A DNA stretch of 10,497 bases from Chloroflexia bacterium (GTDB taxonomy: Bacteria; Chloroflexota; Chloroflexia; QHBQ01; JADMIH01), in NCBI GenBank assembly GCA_025927935.1, contig JAICKM010000183.1, forward strand, positions 1 through 10,497, read 5' to 3'. Below the pieces are notes generated by a model. It was not told the DNA's origin. It ran no database searches and was given only the letters and a program-made list of their open reading frames with translations. Shown in pieces: positions 6,339 to 10,497 of this stretch; position 1 is the first letter of the stretch; each line of letters opens with the position of its first letter. Both the position numbers and the translations under genes were made by a program.

Positions 6339-6365
6339 CGGCGGGCCTCTCGTCCATATTCGTAT

Positions 6366-6396
6366 CCGGGCCGGACGCAGTAAGCGCCCGGCCCGG
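6366..6396 (+). terminator. Terminator-like hairpin after TerC copy 2
   Basis: CCGGGCCGG (6366-6374) pairs with CCGGCCCGG (6388-6396), with three further pairs inside, and is followed by CGGCTTTC. It is the more likely end of the TerC transcript. The rest of the gap to the next gene (6397-6618) has no clear promoter. It holds a hairpin (GACAG 6467-6471 with CTGTC 6492-6496) and two copies of CAGGTAGT (6501 and 6592). Confidence 0.5.
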
Positions 6397-6618
6397 CGGC
6401 TTTCACAGATCGGCTGTCATGCGGAACGGAGTGCAGCATCTCGTCTCATGTCCCCGGCCGTCCGCAGACAGGCGCGTCACTGCGCCGGGGCGCTGTCGTT
6501 GCAGGTAGTGCTGTTGCGGCCGTCCGGCAGAGCGATCGGGCAGGCTACCGCGGGCAGCAACGTGGGGGCTTTCCGCCGCCACGGCAGTACACAGGTAGTA
6601 CGGAAAGGACGGCAAAAC

Positions 6619-6837
6619 ATGGATCAGTTGGTGAATGAAATCTCGACGCGCACCGGGATCACGCAGGATCAGGCGCGGCAGGCCGTGCAAATGGCGGTGG
6701 ACTTCGTGAAACAGAAATTGCCCCCGGCGCTGGCTTCGCAGGTCGATGGGTTCCTGGGTGGGACGAACAGCGGGGACATGGCGCAACAGGCGCAGCAGGC
6801 GCTGGGCGGCCTGGGCGACATGTTCGGCAAGAAGTAG
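6619..6837 (+). CDS. Small helical protein, DUF2267/DUF2780-like
   Basis: This is a 72-aa protein. The first 46 residues form predicted amphipathic helices with the pattern of a short bacterial domain (TGITQDQARQAV, then FVKQKLPPALASQVDGFL). The Gly/Gln/Ala-rich tail ends in GDMFGKK. Short proteins of this type, about 70 aa ending in a Gly-rich LGxxFGKK tail, recur in Chloroflexota and cyanobacteria and are usually labelled DUF2267-like or hypothetical; no function is known to me. ATG 6619 is preceded by AAAGGA (6604-6609), nine bases upstream. The same frame is open from 6448, but without a ribosome binding site and with a composition unlike a protein, so the short form is preferred. The gene is monocistronic and converges on the membrane-protein gene at 7037. 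Confidence 0.75.
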   Translation: MDQLVNEISTRTGITQDQARQAVQMAVDFVKQKLPPALASQVDGFLGGTNSGDMAQQAQQALGGLGDMFGKK

Positions 6838-6857
6838 CCCCAGCGGGCAAAAAGATG

Positions 6858-6924
6858 GCCCCCGATTGGTGGCGAGGCCGCACTGCGTTGGCTCAGAGGC
6901 GGCGGCACCGGCCTAATCGGGGGC
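6858..6924. repeat. Long imperfect inverted repeat between convergent genes
   Basis: GCCCCCGATT (6858-6867) is the perfect reverse complement of AATCGGGGGC (6915-6924). Inside it, GGTG (6868-6871) can pair with CACC (6906-6909), leaving a bulge on one side and a GC-rich interior. It lies 20 bp after the stop of the 72-aa gene and about 110 bp before the end of the opposing gene, so it could terminate transcription from either side. Neither side has a marked T-run. It could also be a small mobile palindromic element. The remaining gap (6925-7036) shows nothing else. Confidence 0.45.
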
Positions 6925-7036
6925 TGGAGGTCCTGGTCGAGCAGAACACCGCCATTGTACGCACCCCTTATCGAACCGGTATCGAATTCCACCGCCGGCC
7001 CGCGTGAGTTTTGCGACGTTTGCGCAGGCGGGCGGC

Positions 7037-7795
7037 TTATCCCCGCGCCGGAGCCTGCTGGTCCGCCAGTTCGCGCATGACCGCCACTCCGGCGACGGCG
7101 GTGCTGATCGCCATGAGCAGGACGATGCCCAGGTAGGTCACGCCGCTGTTGGGCCCACCGATGAAGCCGGGGCTGTTGAACACCTGGGCCGATGCAGCGC
7201 GGGCCAGCACACCCCAGGCGAGGGTGGCGATCAGCATCCCGGCCATCGCCAGCGTGGTGATGACGGCGAGGATCAGGGCGAAGCGATATGGTTCCACATG
7301 GACGGTGAGGCCCGGCACTCGGAAAGTCTGTTCCTCGGTTGGGCTGCGTAGCACCACCACCGCCACGGCGAAGGCGCTTGCGGCGGTTGCGCCGATAAAA
7401 AGACCGGCGAAGCTTACTGCCGCCAGGCCGGTAGGGCCGCCCGGTTGCCCGGTAACACCGGCATCCGTGAACACAATAATCCCCGCGGCGACCACCACGA
7501 GCAGCCCGAAGGCAACCGGCGGCACCGCCAGCAGCAACAGATCGCGCCGGTGGGTGGTGAAGGCCCGCCGCAGCACGGTCAGTGCGACGGGCAACCCGCC
7601 CACGCCCACCGCCAGCGCCGACAGGCCCGCCCCACCCTCAATAGCCAACCAGGCCGGCAGGAGCGCCGGGTGGCTGTTCATCAGGGGAATAAAGGGACTG
7701 TCGTCCACCAGGCCATAGAGGGCCAGGCCGGCCACAACGAAGCCGATATAGGCGCAGAAGACGGTCAGCACCGTTGCGCGCGGGCCGGATCTCAT
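7037..7795 (-). CDS. Six-helix integral membrane protein of unknown function
   Basis: This 252-aa protein has about six transmembrane segments (residues about 8-29, 50-73, 87-109, 124-149, 172-198 and 216-239). It has basic residues after the second helix (LRRAFTTHRRD) and a longer polar stretch between the fourth and fifth (SPTEEQTFRVPGLTVHVEPYR). I see no catalytic motif, transporter signature or cofactor site, and I do not recognise the family. The frame extends up to 7906, but AAAGGAGG (7806-7813) places the start at the ATG at 7795, ten bases downstream. The alternative ATG at 7804 is only one base from the site. The leader upstream contains two competing hairpins (7825-7875). It lies on the same strand as the proline-rich gene at 8026-8256, 230 bp downstream of it. 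Confidence 0.8.
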   Translation of the reverse strand: MRSGPRATVLTVFCAYIGFVVAGLALYGLVDDSPFIPLMNSHPALLPAWLAIEGGAGLSALAVGVGGLPVALTVLRRAFTTHRRDLLLLAVPPVAFGLLVVVAAGIIVFTDAGVTGQPGGPTGLAAVSFAGLFIGATAASAFAVAVVVLRSPTEEQTFRVPGLTVHVEPYRFALILAVITTLAMAGMLIATLAWGVLARAASAQVFNSPGFIGGPNSGVTYLGIVLLMAISTAVAGVAVMRELADQQAPARG

Positions 7796-7805
7796 GGTCT
7801 GCATT

Positions 7806-7813
7806 CCTCCTTT
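7806..7813 (-). promoter_or_regulatory. Ribosome binding site deciding the membrane-protein start
   Basis: AAAGGAGG on the minus strand is ten bases from the ATG at 7795 and one base from the ATG at 7804. The first spacing is workable and the second is not. Confidence 0.65.
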
Positions 7814-7824
7814 CGCCGGGGGCG

Positions 7825-7875
7825 GGGTTCGGCACGAATCGCCGAACCCACCGAGAATGTCTAGCGAATCGTGCC
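7825..7875 (-). promoter_or_regulatory. Two mutually exclusive hairpins in the membrane-protein leader
   Basis: Hairpin A pairs 7825-7833 with 7841-7849 (nine perfect pairs, seven-base loop). Hairpin B pairs 7831-7842 with 7864-7875 (11 of 12 positions). They share 7831-7833 and 7841-7842, so only one can form at a time. In the minus-strand transcript the B arm comes first and the ribosome binding site follows 11 bases after hairpin A. This is the geometry of an attenuator or translational switch, although a DNA operator is equally possible. Confidence 0.4.
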
Positions 7876-7916
7876 CTGCGGGCGGCCGGGCGGCGAGTAC
7901 CGCCACTCACTCATCC

Positions 7917-7922
7917 TCTATA
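7917..7922 (-). promoter_or_regulatory. Possible -10 element for the membrane-protein gene
   Basis: TATAGA on the minus strand would start transcription near 7910 and produce a leader of about 110 nt containing the competing hairpins. No convincing -35 hexamer is visible 16-18 bp upstream. A further imperfect hairpin (7924-7937 with 7968-7979) lies just upstream and could end the proline-rich transcript. Confidence 0.25.
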
Positions 7923-8025
7923 ACGCGCGTGCCCGGCTCGCGAATACAGTTGCAGCTTACATCGGTGGCCGGGTGCGCGTCGCCTGTAAACGCCGGCATC
8001 TCCGCTTCAGCGCCGCGCCATAGCT

Positions 8026-8256
8026 TCAGGTTTCCACCGGTACGCCGGGCACCACCGGCGCCGGGAGCGGCTCGGGTTCGCTGGGCCCGCTGGGGCTGGG
8101 GGGTCGGGGCGGCGTGATCAGTGGATTCGCCGGCTCGATGGGTTCGGACGGCAGGGGCGGAATGTCGGTGGGCTGGGGCAACGGCGCGGGGGCCGGTGGC
8201 CCCGGTGGCCCCGGCGGCACCAGCGTCGCCCAGGGGTTGTGCATGAGATAATACAT
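8026..8256 (-). CDS. Small proline-rich protein
   Basis: This 76-aa protein has an N-terminus (MYYLMHNPWATLV) followed by a run dominated by proline (VPPGPPGPPAPAPLPQP, then PPRPPSPSG) with scattered Glu, Ser and Ala. No signal peptide, membrane helix or known domain is visible; the chain is expected to be extended and disordered. Support for a real gene is the minus-strand AGGAGG (8265-8270) exactly eight bases before ATG 8256 and codons that nearly all end in G or C. An overlapping frame (7907-8314) lacks a ribosome binding site and is taken as a shadow. Function is unknown; proline-rich peptides can bind SH3-like or EVH1-like partners or span the envelope, but nothing here decides that. 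It is divergent from the HTH_42 gene and upstream of the membrane-protein gene on the same strand. Confidence 0.65.
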   Translation of the reverse strand: MYYLMHNPWATLVPPGPPGPPAPAPLPQPTDIPPLPSEPIEPANPLITPPRPPSPSGPSEPEPLPAPVVPGVPVET

Positions 8257-8264
8257 CAGGGTTT

Positions 8265-8270
8265 CCTCCT
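8265..8270 (-). promoter_or_regulatory. Ribosome binding site of the proline-rich gene
   Basis: AGGAGG on the minus strand, eight bases before the ATG at 8256, is among the best-placed sites in the window. It is the main reason for preferring the 76-aa frame over the longer overlapping one. Confidence 0.7.
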
Positions 8271-8348
8271 CTCAAAACTCCAGACGCCCGGTACGCCTGA
8301 TAATCCTCGCGCATAAGTCGTGCCGTTGGACAGGCGCCGCCCGTGTTG

Positions 8349-8354
8349 TATAAT
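8349..8354 (+). promoter_or_regulatory. Consensus -10 element of a probable leaderless promoter
   Basis: A perfect TATAAT ends eight bases before ATG 8363, so transcription would begin at or within two or three bases of the start codon. A TTGGAC at 8329-8334 is only 14 bp upstream, too close for a normal -35. No ribosome binding site precedes the ATG, which fits leaderless translation. Confidence 0.6.
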
Positions 8355-8362
8355 CCAGCGAG

Positions 8363-9484
8363 ATGGCCCTTTCATTAACTGCTGATCAAACCCGGCTGCT
8401 GCACCTGCGGGCGCAAGGACTCTATCGCCCGCCGTCCGAGTCGGCGGCGGACGTGGCGCGGATCATCCGCGAGGCGGCGGGCCTCCAGGCGCAGGACGCC
8501 GCGGCGGGAATGCGCGCGGTCTGGGCGCGCGGGACGGGTCTCGTGGTGGGCGATGTCGAGCAGGCGCGGGGGGCGGCGCGCAGTATCGTGCGCACCTGGG
8601 CCATGCGCGGCACCCTGCACCTGGTGGCCGCCGCCGATCTGCGGTGGCTCCTGGCGCTGTTCGGCCCCGTCTTGCTGCGCGGCGACCGGCGACGGCGCGC
8701 GGAACTGGGGCTGGATGACGCCGTCTGCGCGCGAGCCATGCGCCTGATGCGCGACGCTATCGCGCACGAAGGACCGCGCACTCGCGCCAGCCTGGCCGCG
8801 CACCTGGCGGCGGTAGGTATCCCCACCGCGGGGCAGGCCATCGTCCACCTGCTTTATTATGCCGTGCTGGCCGGCCTGATCTGCCAGGGGCCGGATCGCG
8901 ATGGGGAGCCGGCCTATGTACTGCTCGACGCGTGGATCGCTCCCGAACCCGCGCCGGCGCGCCCGGCGGCGCTGGCGGAACTGGCCCGGCGCTATCTCGC
9001 CGCCTACGGCCCGGCCGGCCCCGACGACCTGGCGGCCTGGTCGGGCTTGCCCAAGTCCGACGTGCGGATCGCCTGGCAGGGCATCGCGGACGACGTGATC
9101 GCGGTGGAAGCGGCAGGGCAGCCGGCCTGGCTGCTCAAGACGCACGCGGGATGGTTAGACGCCCCGCCGCCGCGCCCGATTGTCCGGCTACTGCCCAGCT
9201 TTGATACCTATCTGCTGGGGTATCGCGACCGCAGCTTGATCGTGGCGCCCGAATATGCCCGGCACATCCACCCTGGCGGTGGCATCCTGCATCCCACGCT
9301 GCTGGTCGATGGCCGGGCGCAAGGGGTCTGGCGCAGCGGGCGCAAGCGCGACCGGCTGGAGGTCGTGGTGGCGCCGTTCGCGGATCTGGCGCCGGATGTG
9401 CAGGCGGGGCTGGAAGCCGTGGTCGCGGACCTGGGCCGCTTCCTGGGCCTGCCCGCCGATCTGCGGCTGGCACCAGTCTCCTGA
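8363..9484 (+). CDS. AlkZ/YcaQ-like winged-helix putative DNA glycosylase (HTH_42)
   Basis: This 373-aa protein is of the HTH_42 (winged-helix DNA-binding) family, which includes the interstrand-crosslink glycosylases YcaQ and AlkZ. The family's catalytic Gln-x-Gln motif is present as Q42-A43-Q44 in GLQAQDA. The conserved RTWAMRGTLHLV segment (77-88), the LLPSFDTYLLGYRDR segment (276-290) and the C-terminal VDGRAQGVWR strand turn (315-324) match the usual order, and the length is typical. AlkZ-type members excise bulky N7-alkyl purines or unhook crosslinks; AlkZ itself protects a producer of azinomycin B. No antibiotic cluster is visible here, so a general repair role is more likely. ATG 8363 has no Shine-Dalgarno sequence and follows a TATAAT by eight bases, implying a leaderless mRNA. 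It is divergent from the proline-rich gene and convergent with the glycoside-hydrolase-like gene. Confidence 0.87.
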   Translation: MALSLTADQTRLLHLRAQGLYRPPSESAADVARIIREAAGLQAQDAAAGMRAVWARGTGLVVGDVEQARGAARSIVRTWAMRGTLHLVAAADLRWLLALFGPVLLRGDRRRRAELGLDDAVCARAMRLMRDAIAHEGPRTRASLAAHLAAVGIPTAGQAIVHLLYYAVLAGLICQGPDRDGEPAYVLLDAWIAPEPAPARPAALAELARRYLAAYGPAGPDDLAAWSGLPKSDVRIAWQGIADDVIAVEAAGQPAWLLKTHAGWLDAPPPRPIVRLLPSFDTYLLGYRDRSLIVAPEYARHIHPGGGILHPTLLVDGRAQGVWRSGRKRDRLEVVVAPFADLAPDVQAGLEAVVADLGRFLGLPADLRLAPVS

Positions 9485-9495
9485 CCGGCGGCGGA

Positions 9496-9560
9496 CCGGT
9501 TAGAAACCGGCCCCTACGTCGAGCGGCGGGGCGGGCGGCGGGTTAGAAACCGGCCCCTAC
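9496..9560. repeat. Two copies of a GTAGGGGC-type dyad repeat
   Basis: The 20-base unit GGTTAGAAACCGGCCCCTAC occurs identically at 9498-9517 and 9541-9560. The first copy is embedded in the dyad CCGGTT-AGA-AACCGG (9496-9510). The unit resembles half of the dispersed palindromes ending in GTAGGGGC that I associate with Chloroflexota genomes. Lying between convergent genes, it may also act as a bidirectional terminator. Confidence 0.65.
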
Positions 9561-9563
9561 AAT

Positions 9564-9593
9564 GCGACACTACTCTGGGCGACACTACTCTGG
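9564..9593. repeat. Tandem 15-bp direct repeat
   Basis: GCGACACTACTCTGG occurs twice back to back (9564-9578 and 9579-9593) with no mismatch. It ends seven bases before the stop codon of the glycoside-hydrolase-like gene. Together with the adjacent dyad units it marks a rearranged or slippage-prone spacer. Confidence 0.75.
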
Positions 9594-9600
9594 CGGACGA

Positions 9601-10497
9601 CTAATAGCGCGCTGTGGCGCCCACCTCCAGCCGCACGAGCGCGGGCGGGGCGTAGCGGCGCACGACCTCGGAGCAAAACCAGGCGAACTCATGATGATCC
9701 ACGGGTGGGCTGGTATGGTCGGGGCGCCGCCCGCGGCTGGGCGGCGTGAAGCAGAGCGTTGCCAGCACGCGGAAGGGACGCAACGCTTCGGCGATGCGGT
9801 CGAACCACTCCCAGCCTCCGGGCCGGTGGCTGTCGGCCCAGGACAGCCCCGTGCGCACGTCGCGGACGCCGAGTTCGTGGAACCACTGCACCGCGCGTTG
9901 CAACGTCGCATCGTCCTCGAAGTGGAACCACTGGCAAATGCCCATGCGCCCGCTCAGGGCCGGCCATTCGTGCAGCGCCGCCTTGGGCCGGCCCGCCGCA
10001 TCGACCAGGCCCATGTGATAATGGCGGTAGTAGGCGGAGCCTTCGGCCTCTTTGTGCCGGGTGGTGGCCTCGCGCCACTCCGGCAGGTCAAAGAGCGAGT
10101 ACCAGTAGACACGCTCAACAGCGCGCAGATAGCGTGCCGTCTCGCGCAGCCCGTAGATCTGCATCTCGTCGCCGCCGAACGACGACGCGCCCACTTCCGT
10201 GGCCCAGACGGGGCGCTCCGCGATCCGCTCGATCAGCGCGATTTTGCGCGGCCAGGCGTGGATGCCCTTCGGCACCGTGTTCGCGTCGTCCCGCGGATCA
10301 TCGGGGGTATGCCAGTAATTCCAGTCCAGCGGGAACCCATGCACCGCCACCACGTCCACCGCGTCCAGCGCGCCGTGCTCGCGCAGCTTCTCGATGAACG
10401 CCGGATCGATGGGCGAGATCCCGCCCATAACCCGTCGCACGCCGGGGTTTGTCTCGTGGACCAGCACGCCCGCCGCGCGCACCATGCGGCTGAACTC
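9601..10497 (-). CDS. Glycoside-hydrolase-like TIM-barrel protein with an in-frame truncated second copy (5' end outside window)
   Basis: The frame is open through the right edge, so the N-terminus is missing; 298 residues are visible. The first part (10497-9946) matches the C-terminal half of a clan-A-type beta/alpha barrel, like bacterial proteins called beta-xylosidase. It has VMGGISPID, the strand DVVAVHGFP, the probable nucleophile Glu in RPVWATEVG (codon 10195-10197), VYWYSLFDLPEW and the terminal HMGLVDAAGRPKAAL. Without a stop it continues at MGICQWFHFEDD (9945), which is how this family normally begins. It then runs through VRTGLSWADSHRPGGWEWFD and TPPSRG before ending at VRLEVGATARY, where family members have the acid/base motif LELWNEPN. 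The second domain therefore lacks its catalytic residues. The first domain may be complete if its N-terminal half lies beyond the edge. Substrate is unknown. Confidence 0.7.
   Translation of the reverse strand, partial: EFSRMVRAAGVLVHETNPGVRRVMGGISPIDPAFIEKLREHGALDAVDVVAVHGFPLDWNYWHTPDDPRDDANTVPKGIHAWPRKIALIERIAERPVWATEVGASSFGGDEMQIYGLRETARYLRAVERVYWYSLFDLPEWREATTRHKEAEGSAYYRHYHMGLVDAAGRPKAALHEWPALSGRMGICQWFHFEDDATLQRAVQWFHELGVRDVRTGLSWADSHRPGGWEWFDRIAEALRPFRVLATLCFTPPSRGRRPDHTSPPVDHHEFAWFCSEVVRRYAPPALVRLEVGATARY

Noticed and set aside
7149..7718. Plus-strand open frame of 189 codons
   Set aside because: Antisense shadow of the six-helix membrane protein, Thr/Ser/Arg-rich and without a start signal.
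8083..8109. G-quadruplex pattern on the plus strand
   Set aside because: It arises directly from proline codons of the opposite-strand gene, so chance or coding constraint explains it.
7907..8314. Minus-strand 135-codon frame with a collagen-like GAAGATGATG stretch
   Set aside because: No ribosome binding site. The collagen-like pattern is a frame-shifted reading of the proline-rich gene, which has a strong site.
8375..9145. Minus-strand 256-codon frame
   Set aside because: Antisense to the HTH_42 gene; composition is typical of a GC-rich shadow frame.
9496..9593. CRISPR-like repeat array
   Set aside because: Only two 20-base copies and two adjacent 15-mers, with no regular unique spacers and no cas genes.

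Overview
The window is GC-rich bacterial DNA. It carries ten complete protein genes and one that runs off the right edge. The gene content, the G/C-ending codons, the start codons placed almost directly after a -10 box, and dispersed GTAGGGGC-type dyad repeats suggest a Chloroflexota-like bacterium. That assignment is inference; no rRNA or marker gene is present.

Left block (about 1-3447, + strand): a tightly packed operon encodes a TetR-type repressor, an OmpR/PhoB-type response regulator, its membrane sensor kinase and a YbaK/ProX-type aminoacyl-tRNA deacylase. Reading frames overlap or nearly touch at every junction. The promoter may lie at the very left edge.

Centre (3442-6396, + strand): four TCTYAGG repeats at exactly 11-bp spacing sit just upstream of a TATACT -10 box. 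This looks like an OmpR/PhoB-family binding array and activated promoter. The leader that follows holds a long hairpin and a canonical G-quadruplex motif. It leads into a second, orphan membrane sensor kinase, whose stop is four bases before a TerC-family (YkoY/YjbE-like) membrane protein gene. After a terminator-like hairpin comes a second TerC paralogue with its own near-consensus sigma70 promoter and a structured leader of about 105 nt. TerC proteins of this subfamily are linked to manganese efflux or metal loading of exported proteins. The simplest reading is that the left-hand two-component system switches on the kinase-TerC unit, while the second TerC copy is transcribed separately.

Right half (6397-10497): a small 72-aa helical protein (+) converges on a six-TM membrane protein of unknown function (-). 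Upstream of the latter on the same strand is a 76-aa proline-rich protein with an excellent ribosome binding site. Divergent from that is an AlkZ/YcaQ-like (HTH_42) putative DNA glycosylase (+), apparently translated from a leaderless mRNA. A short repeat-rich convergent spacer separates it from a clan-A-type glycoside-hydrolase-like gene (-). That gene is unusual: the C-terminal half of one TIM-barrel domain continues in frame into the N-terminal part of a second copy, which stops just where its catalytic Asn-Glu-Pro motif is expected.

No tRNA, rRNA, CRISPR array or transposase was seen.
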